Below are positions 6,361 to 12,568 of a DNA stretch of 12,649 bases, in pieces. The notes beneath the pieces are model-generated. The model saw only the letters and a list, made by a program, of their open reading frames with translations. It was not told the DNA's origin and ran no database searches. How positions within the stretch are numbered: the first letter of the stretch is position 1; every line of letters begins with the position of its first letter. Made by a program: the position numbers and the translations under genes. Source of the stretch: an uncultured Candidatus Saccharibacteria bacterium (lineage in GTDB: Bacteria; Patescibacteriota; Saccharimonadia; Saccharimonadales; Saccharimonadaceae); NCBI GenBank assembly GCA_937974295.1, contig CALBWN010000056.1:1-12649 (forward strand), written 5' to 3'.

Positions 6361-6879
6361 ATGGAACTACCACAACACATAGCAGTCCAGACGAATCTGG
6401 CGCAGATAGAATATATTCTTCACCAGGCAGGCTACCACATTACTGGGACAGACAGCCAGCGGCCATGGGGTGGTTTTGTTTGTATTGACCCAGCGCAGGC
6501 AGGGCAGTTTGCGGTGGATTTCTTTGCGGCCTCGGGGGTAGAAATCAAGGATAAAGTCGATGCACCGCTTAGCCCTAAGATACTCTTTGTCCGGCCAGGA
6601 GCGCGCCTCAGCTGGCAATATCATCATCGGCGGGCGGAGCTGTGGCGGTTTCTCACCGCTGGCGCGTATTATTGTAGCATGAGTGATAAGCTACCGCCTC
6701 AGTCAACACTAGCCCGAGCGGGTGATGTTGTGAGGCTGGCGGCAGGGGAGCGCCACCGTGCCTGTGGTGATGCTCAGCACCCAACGATCATTGCTGAGCT
6801 CTGGCAACACACCGACCCAGCGCACCCATCAACAGAGGATGATATTGTGCGGGTGGCGGATGATTACCAGCGTCAATAG
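6361..6879 (+). CDS. Stand-alone ManC-type cupin (sugar-phosphate isomerase-like)
   Basis: A 172-aa protein resembling the C-terminal cupin domain of bifunctional mannose-6-phosphate isomerase/mannose-1-phosphate guanylyltransferases. Visible family marks: RPWGGF (34-39), PGARLSWQYHHRRAELW (79-95, with metal-ligand candidates H88, H89 and E93), GERHR (129-133, H132), and the characteristic end EDDIVRVADDYQR (159-171). The nucleotidyltransferase half is absent, so it would act as an isomerase-like or sugar-binding enzyme. In known ManC proteins the motif is LSLQYHHHRSEHW; here the second part is RRAELW. The substrate could be mannose-6-phosphate, supplying sugar donors for the nearby glycosyltransferases, but that is inference. 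It is a single plus-strand gene between two minus-strand units. Confidence 0.82.
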   Translation: MELPQHIAVQTNLAQIEYILHQAGYHITGTDSQRPWGGFVCIDPAQAGQFAVDFFAASGVEIKDKVDAPLSPKILFVRPGARLSWQYHHRRAELWRFLTAGAYYCSMSDKLPPQSTLARAGDVVRLAAGERHRACGDAQHPTIIAELWQHTDPAHPSTEDDIVRVADDYQRQ

Positions 6880-6904
6880 TGATTATAAGCGGATATTGAA
6901 TTGA

Positions 6905-6941
6905 GCTTGTGACCTCTGAGTAAGCGGGTCATCAAACAAGC
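6905..6941. repeat. Inverted repeat after the cupin gene, possible terminator
   Basis: GCTTGT+GACC (6905-6914) can pair with GGTC (6927-6930) and ACAAGC (6936-6941), giving a two-part stem with a 5-nt bulge on the right side. It lies 25 nt after the cupin stop but lacks a T run, so a Rho-independent terminator is only possible, not shown. Confidence 0.4.
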
Positions 6942-7002
6942 AACTACTTATAATTTATCTAATTGGGATATTCTTGGTGCGATGAGGCTGAATTGATTCA
7001 AT

Positions 7003-7039
7003 ATGCAGTATTTTTGAGGATCGAATAGCTATACTGCAT
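7003..7039. repeat. Perfect 9-bp inverted repeat between convergent genes
   Basis: ATGCAGTAT (7003-7011) and ATACTGCAT (7031-7039) enclose 19 bases. It lies between the ends of the cupin gene (plus) and the GtrA gene (minus). A T run follows the left arm but none follows the right, so it is not a standard terminator. The loop contains TGAGGAT, which is complementary to ATCCTCA at 7064-7070 at the GtrA stop, allowing an alternative fold. Confidence 0.5.
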
Positions 7040-7067
7040 CGTTAAAAGCTTATTATAAGTAAAATCC

Positions 7068-7490
7068 TCATCTTCGTGTTGTTCGAAAAACGACACGATC
7101 GTACAAATAATAATTCCACACTAACGATGCACCAGTGGCAATGATTTTTGCAAGCAGCAGCACAAGTGAATCAGCATAAATAACAGAGGTCAGGATGGGT
7201 GAGATGCAGAAGATAACCGCGTTTTGTAGCCCCCACAAGCCTGCCAGGGTGATGATGACAAACAAGACTAGCTGTCGGCGCACATCACCCTGAGCGCGAA
7301 AAGTATACGACTTATTAGCAAAAAAACTAAAAATAAAGGCCAGGCCCGTTGATACTGTATTGGCCGCGAGCTTTGGCAGGCCAAGTGTGGTGAGCCCAAA
7401 TAGCAAGCCAATATCGATCGCTGTATTAATCCCGCCAACGAGTGTAAACCGCAGCAACTTACCGCTGTTATTTGCGATGACGAGCCTCAC
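7068..7490 (-). CDS. GtrA-like small polytopic membrane protein
   Basis: A 140-aa protein with four predicted membrane helices (about 13-35, 41-61, 73-97, 108-130). It has the GtrA pattern LLRFTLVGGINTAIDIG near the start, SFFANKSYTF after helix 2 and VWNYYLYDRVVF at the end. GtrA proteins are thought to help flip lipid-linked sugars such as undecaprenyl-phosphate glucose. The ATG at 7559 would overlap the upstream gene by 92 bases and add a non-family leader. A GTG at 7490 with GAGGA 5 nt upstream overlaps by 23 bases and fits better. It follows a GtrB/DPM1-type GT2 on the same strand, the classic partner that loads the lipid carrier, so the two likely work together and are translationally coupled. 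Confidence 0.88.
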   Translation of the reverse strand: MRLVIANNSGKLLRFTLVGGINTAIDIGLLFGLTTLGLPKLAANTVSTGLAFIFSFFANKSYTFRAQGDVRRQLVLFVIITLAGLWGLQNAVIFCISPILTSVIYADSLVLLLAKIIATGASLVWNYYLYDRVVFRTTRR

Positions 7491-8415
7491 GATGTTCCTC
7501 GACGAGATAAGGTGGGCGCTGCTTTGTTTCGCTAAAAATCCGAGCAATGTACTCACCAATCACTCCTAGGCTCAGTAGCTGCACGCCACCAAGGAAGAGA
7601 ATCACTGCCATGAGCGATGAATAGCCTGCACCGGTTGGCACACCGAACAATGGTCGGATGAGCAGATAGAGAATATAAATAGAGGCCAAGAAGGCGATGA
7701 GGAAGCCCAGCACGGCCGAGATGCGCAGCGGAGCGGTCGTAAAGCTCGTGATGCCATCAATAGCGAGGTTGATGAGCGTGCGGGGGTTTTGCTTGATAGT
7801 ACCGGCAGCCCGTGGGTCGCGGTCGTAGAGAATCTCCTTCTTTTTGTAGCCCACCCAGCTAAAGATCGCTTTGGTATTGCGCTGAGATTCGCGCAGCTGG
7901 GTGATAGCAGTGACGCAGCGTTTGCTAAGTAAGCGGAAGTCACCCGTGTCGATCTGAACAGGAATATGCGTCGTGCTCTGGAGGAGGCGGTAGTACCATG
8001 CAGCAGTTTTTTTCTTGAGCCAGGTCTCGCCGGAGCGGCTGCGGCGCCGCGCATATACGTCATCGTACCCCTGCTCCCACAGCTCGATCATCTGCGGGAT
8101 CAGCTCTGGTGGGTCTTGCAGGTCGGCATCAATTACCACCACAGCATCACCCGCGGCGTGGTCGAAGCCAGCCAGCATAGCAGCTTCTTTGCCAAAGTTG
8201 CGCGAGAGATTGAGGTAGGCAATGGCGGGATTGTGTTGCTGCTCGATCTGGATGAGCTCGAGCGTGTGATCCTGGCTGCCATCATTAATAAATAAGAATT
8301 CGAACTGGTAGCGCCGGCGATCGACACTGCGCTGCAGCGTCTCGAGCCGGGTAAACAGCTGTGGCAAGACAGCTGCTTCGTTGTAGGCAGGAATAAGAAT
8401 GGTGATTGTTTTCAT
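7468..8415 (-). CDS. Membrane-anchored GT2 glycosyltransferase (GtrB/DPM1-like)
   Basis: A 315-aa transferase that by family moves a sugar from a nucleotide donor to a polyprenyl phosphate at the inner membrane face. N-terminal GT-A domain: ITILIPAYNEAAVLP (4-18), INDGSQDHT (43-51), NLSRNFGKEAAMLAGF (69-84) and the metal-binding D96ADLQDPPE104. Two C-terminal helices follow (about 231-255 and 266-290), ending in a short basic tail. The ATG has AAGG 5 nt upstream, and the gene starts only 15 nt after the sucD stop. Within those 15 nt a TGA-TACAAT element resembles an extended -10, so an additional internal promoter is possible. Downstream it overlaps the GtrA gene. Which sugar is transferred is not visible. 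Confidence 0.92.
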   Translation of the reverse strand: MKTITILIPAYNEAAVLPQLFTRLETLQRSVDRRRYQFEFLFINDGSQDHTLELIQIEQQHNPAIAYLNLSRNFGKEAAMLAGFDHAAGDAVVVIDADLQDPPELIPQMIELWEQGYDDVYARRRSRSGETWLKKKTAAWYYRLLQSTTHIPVQIDTGDFRLLSKRCVTAITQLRESQRNTKAIFSWVGYKKKEILYDRDPRAAGTIKQNPRTLINLAIDGITSFTTAPLRISAVLGFLIAFLASIYILYLLIRPLFGVPTGAGYSSLMAVILFLGGVQLLSLGVIGEYIARIFSETKQRPPYLVEEHREARHRK

Positions 8416-8430
8416 CGTAGCCTTATTGTA

Positions 8431-9303
8431 TCACTTATTGGTTGGTATGAGCGCGATGAGCGACTGGATGGACGATGCCACCACTGCGCCACTGGCCTCG
8501 AGCCGGGCCGTCTTGGCCTGGGCCGACTCGAGCTTATTTGTGCCAAGGATCGCCCCAGCATGACCCATCTGCACCCCGGGTGGTGCACTGTGGCCCGCAA
8601 TGTAAGCATAGACAGGCTTGCTTATATGACGCTTAATGTAATTTGCCGCGGCAATCTCGCTTGTGCCACCAATCTCACCAATTAGTACAATCTGCTCCAC
8701 CGCCGCATCTTGCTTAAACAATTGCAAGCAATCAATAAAGCTGCTGCCACCAATCATATCGCCGCCAATCCCAATTACATAGCGCTGGCCAATGCCTGCC
8801 TGAGTGAGAAGGCTCATTGCTTCGTAGGTGAGCGTGCCGCTGCGGCTGACGATGGCAGTGTGGCCTGGCGTGGCGAGCGTTGCAGGGATGATGCCAAGGT
8901 TGTGCACGCCGGGGATGAGAACGCCAGGGCAGTTGGGGCCGATCAAAACCGAAGAACTGGTTGCTAGGCGTTGTTTTATATGCAACATATCGTGGACAGG
9001 CACACCCTCGGTAATGCAGATAATGAGTGGCACCTCTGCGTCGATTGCCTCCATAATCGCTGCCTTGGCATGGGCTGCCGGCACAAAAATGACGGAAATA
9101 TCAACGGGCTGCTGCGCTTGAATCTCGCGAATCGTCCGGAAGACCGGCACGCCATGCACCTCTGCGACTGATTGGTTGGGCGATGTGCCACCAATGACAT
9201 GCGTGCCACTCGCTAGCATACGCTTGGTATGAAATGAGCCATGTTTGCCAGTCATGCCCTGAACAATGACATGCTTGCCACGAAAGATATCAGGGGTCAT
9301 CAT
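8431..9303 (-). CDS. sucD: Succinyl-CoA synthetase (ADP-forming type) alpha subunit
   Basis: A 290-aa subunit of an acyl-CoA synthetase that forms ATP or GTP from an acyl-CoA through a phosphohistidine, or runs in reverse. CoA-binding N-terminal domain: VIVQGMTGKHGSFHTKRML (13-31), VIFVPAAHAK and LIICITEGVPVHDML. Then IGPNCPGVLIPG (121-132), IVSRSGTLTYEAM (151-163), GIGGDMIGGSSFID (178-191) and IGEIGGTSE. The catalytic histidine is H248 in MGHAGAI. Length and motifs agree closely with E. coli SucD. The ATG overlaps the sucC stop in ATGA, with GGAGG 7 nt upstream. The substrate could be succinate or another short acid; the subunit itself does not settle it. Confidence 0.94.
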   Translation of the reverse strand: MMTPDIFRGKHVIVQGMTGKHGSFHTKRMLASGTHVIGGTSPNQSVAEVHGVPVFRTIREIQAQQPVDISVIFVPAAHAKAAIMEAIDAEVPLIICITEGVPVHDMLHIKQRLATSSSVLIGPNCPGVLIPGVHNLGIIPATLATPGHTAIVSRSGTLTYEAMSLLTQAGIGQRYVIGIGGDMIGGSSFIDCLQLFKQDAAVEQIVLIGEIGGTSEIAAANYIKRHISKPVYAYIAGHSAPPGVQMGHAGAILGTNKLESAQAKTARLEASGAVVASSIQSLIALIPTNK

Positions 9304-10349
9304 ACGGCTTCCTCCAAAATGTGAGAGAGATTATCGTAGAGTGGGATATGTTCGCGGGCAAGGAGCGCCTTGGCTTCGGCCTCGCGGTTACCCGTCAGGC
9401 GGACGGCCAGTGGTGGGAGTTCTGGCAATTGTTGCTTGGCGCTAATGATGGCCGCCGCTACATCATCGCAGCGCACAATACCACCAAAGATATTAATAAT
9501 GATGAGCGCCACGGCAGGGAAACGGGCAATCTGCTCGAAGCTAGCCAGGATCTTCTCTGGAGTTGCCGTGCCACCAATGTCAAGAAAATTAGCTGGCTGC
9601 ACGCCGCGGGCAGTCACCGCATCGACGGTTGCCATTGCCAGACCTGCACCGTTGGCAATTGTCGCAACCGTCCCATTATGGTCGAGCGTGACGAAATTAT
9701 GATCCTCTAGGGCTGCTTCGTGCCACTGCGGGTGGCGAAACAGCGCTGCATCGTCAATTGTCATTTTTGCATCACCAGCGATGAGCTGGCCATCTGTCGT
9801 CACAACGAGTGGGTTAATCTCGAGTAAGAGACAATCGTTGTCAATAAAACAACGCAAACAATTCGCCACCATATCCTCAAGCGTAAAGGCTTGCTCTGGC
9901 AGCGACAGATACTCCGCTAGTGCTTCGGCTACAGTATGAACTGTTTGCGGTGTAATGGCCTGGCGAAAGAACGCTGCACGATCGTGTTCTTCCACATCAA
10001 TGCCACCGCTGGTGTGGGCGAGTAGCTCGATGGATGATTGCTCGCGATTGATGGTAAGCGAAATGTAGCACTCGCGGGCGATAGAGAGGACTTCCTCAGC
10101 GAGGAGCTTCGTGGGGGTGTAGCCACCAATATCGAGAGCAAAGAGACGCTGAATGGTTGGCGTAACAGCGGATTGCTCGCGGACAATCACCACACCACCT
10201 GCCTTGCCGCGGCCACCGATCGGCACTTGTGATTTGAGGACAATAGGGGCAGTGGGCACCACCGTTGCAGATTCTACAACATTACTCTGCGGTACTGCCA
10301 CACCAGCCTCAGCCAAGCACTGCTTGGCTTGATATTCAAGAAGACGCAT
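9300..10349 (-). CDS. sucC: Succinyl-CoA synthetase (ADP-forming type) beta subunit
   Basis: A 349-aa ATP-grasp subunit that binds nucleotide and accepts the phosphoryl group from the alpha-subunit histidine. It begins MRLLEYQAKQCLAEAGVAVP, as in the family, followed by GGRGKAGGV (45-53) in the ATP-grasp fold. LLLEINPLVVTTDGQLIAGD comes next, with ALFRHP, then NGAGLAMATVDAV, PANFLDIGGTATPEKIL and IIINIFGGIVRCDDVA for the C-terminal ligase domain. It is roughly 40 residues shorter than the E. coli protein; the histidine before GGRGKAGG in E. coli is replaced (QVPIGGRG). An in-frame ATG at 10367 overlaps the -10 region, so the ATG at 10349, 7 nt after TACAAT, is chosen. First gene of the sucC-sucD-GT2-GtrA set. 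Confidence 0.93.
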   Translation of the reverse strand: MRLLEYQAKQCLAEAGVAVPQSNVVESATVVPTAPIVLKSQVPIGGRGKAGGVVIVREQSAVTPTIQRLFALDIGGYTPTKLLAEEVLSIARECYISLTINREQSSIELLAHTSGGIDVEEHDRAAFFRQAITPQTVHTVAEALAEYLSLPEQAFTLEDMVANCLRCFIDNDCLLLEINPLVVTTDGQLIAGDAKMTIDDAALFRHPQWHEAALEDHNFVTLDHNGTVATIANGAGLAMATVDAVTARGVQPANFLDIGGTATPEKILASFEQIARFPAVALIIINIFGGIVRCDDVAAAIISAKQQLPELPPLAVRLTGNREAEAKALLAREHIPLYDNLSHILEEAV

Positions 10350-10356
10350 AGGTATT

Positions 10357-10385
10357 ATTGTACGCATAGATGGCGAATATGCAAA
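10357..10385 (-). promoter_or_regulatory. sucC operon promoter (TTTGCA-17-TACAAT)
   Basis: On the minus strand TTTGCA (10385-10380) and TACAAT (10362-10357) are 17 bp apart. The -10 ends 7 nt before the ATG at 10349, so transcription is predicted to begin at or next to the start codon. No Shine-Dalgarno is present. The -35 overlaps the first of three TATGCAA sites. Confidence 0.6.
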
Positions 10386-10475
10386 ATGATTGCGTACGTA
10401 ACAGGGGTGAGATGACGCAGGCTAATTGCATATTGATAGAGTGCGAAACGCTACCTTCGTAGTATAATTATGCAA
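10378..10475. repeat. Three TATGCAA sites upstream of sucC
   Basis: The 7-mer TATGCAA occurs at 10378-10384 and 10469-10475 on plus and at 10426-10432 on minus (TTGCATA), within 98 bp. The related ATGCAA/TTGCAT core recurs at 10558 and 10672. The first copy lies on the sucC -35 box, so the set could bind a regulator. Chance recurrence in A/T-rich DNA is the alternative. Confidence 0.35.
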
Positions 10476-10709
10476 GAAAATATCTGGAGGCTGGCCACTC
10501 AGCAGACAGGGAAACACTAATATAGGATCTGGTCGGAACATTTTCGGTATAATTACCATGCAAAAGCCAGTTTTTACAATTCACCTCTTTGGCGCTAGTC
10601 TTATCCTCTTGTTAACTAGAAAATAGAGTATTACTGAAGAAGAGAGGAGTAATCAGCGAGTATTTTGAGATTTGCATGGTTCATCCTGTGACAGAACAAC
10701 TAAGCTGAG
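10386..10709. other. Gene-free gap between sucC promoter and GT2 end
   Basis: Over 320 bp with no credible gene. It holds two plus-strand TATAAT boxes (10463-10468 and 10548-10553), each directly followed by a tiny frame opening ATGCAA (16 codons at 10470-10520; 22 codons, MQKPVFTIHLFGASLILLLT plus RK, at 10558-10626). It also holds a long-range 10-bp inverted repeat. Neither mini-frame has a Shine-Dalgarno, and the ATGs are too close to the -10 boxes. A small RNA, a decayed gene or a small mobile remnant are all possible. Confidence 0.4.
10555..10680. repeat. 126-bp element bounded by a perfect 10-bp inverted repeat
   Basis: ACCATGCAAA (10555-10564) and TTTGCATGGT (10671-10680) are exact reverse complements with 106 bases between. 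Inside are shorter inverted pairs ATTACT/AGTAAT (10630-10635, 10648-10653) and CTAGT/ACTAG. No clear target-site duplication flanks the element. It could be the base of a structured RNA or a MITE-like remnant. Confidence 0.45.
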
Positions 10710-11735
10710 TTATTTGCCGGTAAAAAACTTCCGGAATTTGAGTAGGCCTGTCTGGTTGGGTAATGGCCCGTTGTGGATAATACTACGGATATAATCGACC
10801 GATACCTTGCGCTGCCGCTGGATAGCAAAGCGCTGCCGATAGGCCGCTGGCTGGCGAATAACAGAGGCGAGCATACCACGCAGTGCTGGCCAGCCGTTGC
10901 CGTGGCGCAGTGCACTCAAGAATATCAGCCAGTAGGTGAGGCAGAAGCGCACGCCAATCGACCAAAACAGCCGCCCTGGGACATTCTTGATAAAAATAAG
11001 CGGCAAGTTCTTGAAGGTATTGTATACCGCGAGCCCTGGAACTTTGCTACTGCTGGCACCAACCTTGTGGTATGCGACGGCGTGCGGTGTGAAGCGCACC
11101 GTCCAGCCTGCTAGCTGCGTGCGAAAGCTGAGATCAACGTCTTCGTAGTACATGAAGAATGCTTCGTCAAAAAGGTCAACGGTGTCGAACAATGCTGTGC
11201 GATAGACTGCTCCGCCACCCGTTGCGCCAAACACCGCTCCAGCCTCTGTTGGCGCGTGGCTAATTGGCTCATCACGGTGGCGCGGGCCAGGCAACCCCCA
11301 AGTGGTGTAGAAGTCGCCCGAGCTATCGATGGTCGTCCCATCGCGGCGCGCCAGTAGCCCAGTGGCAATGCCACAGTCTGGATGAGCCCGCAGCTCGTCC
11401 ACTAGGGCTTGGCACCAGTGTGTGTTAGCAACTGCGTCGGGGTTAAGCACGCCAACAAAGCGAAATTGCTGTTCTTTGGCATAGCGCAGGCCTGTGTTGA
11501 TACCACCGGCGAAGCCGAGGTTGCGCTGATTCTCAATGATGACGAGACTGAGCGCAGGGTGCTTAGCTTGATATGAGCGGAAGCGTGCCACCGAGTCATC
11601 ATGCGAGTCGTTATCGACCACGATGATGGTCGGCACCAGCGTCTGCTGCGCCAACGAATCGATGCATTCTAGAGCATCATCGGCGCCGTTCCAGTTAAGA
11701 ACTATGATTGCAAGATTGTTTTTTACCACGGTCAT
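10710..11735 (-). CDS. GT2 glycosyltransferase, rhamnosyltransferase-like (WbbL type)
   Basis: A 341-aa inverting sugar transferase with a GT-A fold. Motifs: IVLNWNGADDALECIDSL (11-28), VDNDSHDDS (40-48), NQRNLGFAGGIN (69-80), VGVLNPDA (94-101, in the place of the metal-binding DxD), ATGGGAVYRT (171-180), EAFFMYYEDVDLSFR (191-205) and the FKNLPLIFIKN segment (241-251) typical of WbbL-like rhamnosyltransferases. A hydrophobic stretch near 253-276 may contact the membrane. It probably adds a sugar to an envelope polysaccharide exported by the divergent ABC transporter. The ATG at 11735 directly abuts a TATAAT; a GTG two codons later (11729) would be the start of a leaderless message. The donor sugar is not certain. 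Confidence 0.9.
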   Translation of the reverse strand: MTVVKNNLAIIVLNWNGADDALECIDSLAQQTLVPTIIVVDNDSHDDSVARFRSYQAKHPALSLVIIENQRNLGFAGGINTGLRYAKEQQFRFVGVLNPDAVANTHWCQALVDELRAHPDCGIATGLLARRDGTTIDSSGDFYTTWGLPGPRHRDEPISHAPTEAGAVFGATGGGAVYRTALFDTVDLFDEAFFMYYEDVDLSFRTQLAGWTVRFTPHAVAYHKVGASSSKVPGLAVYNTFKNLPLIFIKNVPGRLFWSIGVRFCLTYWLIFLSALRHGNGWPALRGMLASVIRQPAAYRQRFAIQRQRKVSVDYIRSIIHNGPLPNQTGLLKFRKFFTGK

Positions 11736-11745
11736 ATTATATAAT
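11736..11745. promoter_or_regulatory. Symmetric bidirectional -10 between GT2 and ABC permease
   Basis: ATTATATAAT is a perfect 10-bp palindrome that reads TATAAT on both strands (plus 11740-11745, minus 11741-11736). Only 23 bp separate the start codons of the two divergent genes. On plus, TTGTTT (11716-11721) is a possible -35 at 18 bp; on minus no strong -35 is seen. Confidence 0.6.
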
Positions 11746-11758
11746 GGCCAGAGAAACT

Positions 11759-12568
11759 ATGAAAGTAACAAATCTTTTGCAACGAAAAAATCGTATCTTG
11801 CTGCGCGAGCTGGTCGTAACGGACTTCAAGCTACGCTACCAGGGATCGGTGCTGGGTTATTTGTGGTCAATCCTCAAGCCGATATTTTTGTTTATTATTT
11901 TGTTTGTAGTGTTCGACAAATTCCTCGGCCTTGGTCGCAACATCGAGCACTATCCAGTGTATCTTTTAGTAGGAATTGTGCTATGGAACTTCTTTAGTGA
12001 GGCAACAGTGCAGGGGCTGCAGTCGATCGTCTCGCGGGGCGACCTGATCCGCAAAATCAACTTCCCCAAATATATCATTGTTATCTCTGGTACCATCTCG
12101 GCCTTTATCAACCTCGCTATCAATATGGTGGTGATTCTGGGCTTTTGTTTGTTTAATGGTGTGCATTGGTCGTGGGAGGCGCTGCTTGTGGTGCCACTGA
12201 TCCTCGAGCTTTATGTGCTTTCCTTGGCGGTGGCGTTTTTCCTTGCGACGATCAATGTGAAATACCGCGATATTGGCTATCTGTGGGAGATCTTTATGCA
12301 GGCAGCCTTCTATGCCACGCCGGTTATTTATCCTTTGCAGATGGTAATGGAGCGCATGCCAGCTGCTGCGCCATACCTCATGCTCAACCCAGCCGCCCAG
12401 ATTATCCAAGATGTCCGCCAGGTGCTGGTAACACACCAGACCATCCAGCTCTACGATCTTGTTTCCTCCCCGTGGGTGCTCATACCATTTGTTTCGATTA
12501 TCATTATCATCCTGCTGGCGGTGTTTTATTTCCGGCGCAACCAGCAGTATTTTGCGGAGAGTATCTAG
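11759..12568 (+). CDS. ABC-2 type polysaccharide exporter permease (Wzm/TagG-like)
   Basis: A 269-aa membrane protein with about six helices. It starts with the cytoplasmic amphipathic segment LLRELVVTDFKLRYQGSVLG, followed by YLWSILKPIFLFIILFVVF, the classic beginning of Wzm/TagG/KpsM-type exporters. Later marks are the amphipathic loop GLQSIVSRGDLIRKINFPKY (about 97-116) and the NVKYRDIGYLWEIFMQAAFY region (about 177-196). It ends in a C-terminal helix before RRNQQYFAE. It moves lipid-linked glycans (O-antigen, teichoic acid or similar) across the membrane with the ATPase whose start follows immediately. In-frame ATGs at 11708 and 11744 precede it; the latter overlaps the -10 box, so 11759 is preferred. 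Confidence 0.92.
   Translation: MKVTNLLQRKNRILLRELVVTDFKLRYQGSVLGYLWSILKPIFLFIILFVVFDKFLGLGRNIEHYPVYLLVGIVLWNFFSEATVQGLQSIVSRGDLIRKINFPKYIIVISGTISAFINLAINMVVILGFCLFNGVHWSWEALLVVPLILELYVLSLAVAFFLATINVKYRDIGYLWEIFMQAAFYATPVIYPLQMVMERMPAAAPYLMLNPAAQIIQDVRQVLVTHQTIQLYDLVSSPWVLIPFVSIIIIILLAVFYFRRNQQYFAESI

Noticed and set aside
6357..6362. TATAAT overlapping the cupin ATG as its promoter
   Set aside because: Transcription would begin inside the gene with no in-frame start soon after. The extended -10 at 6331 is better.
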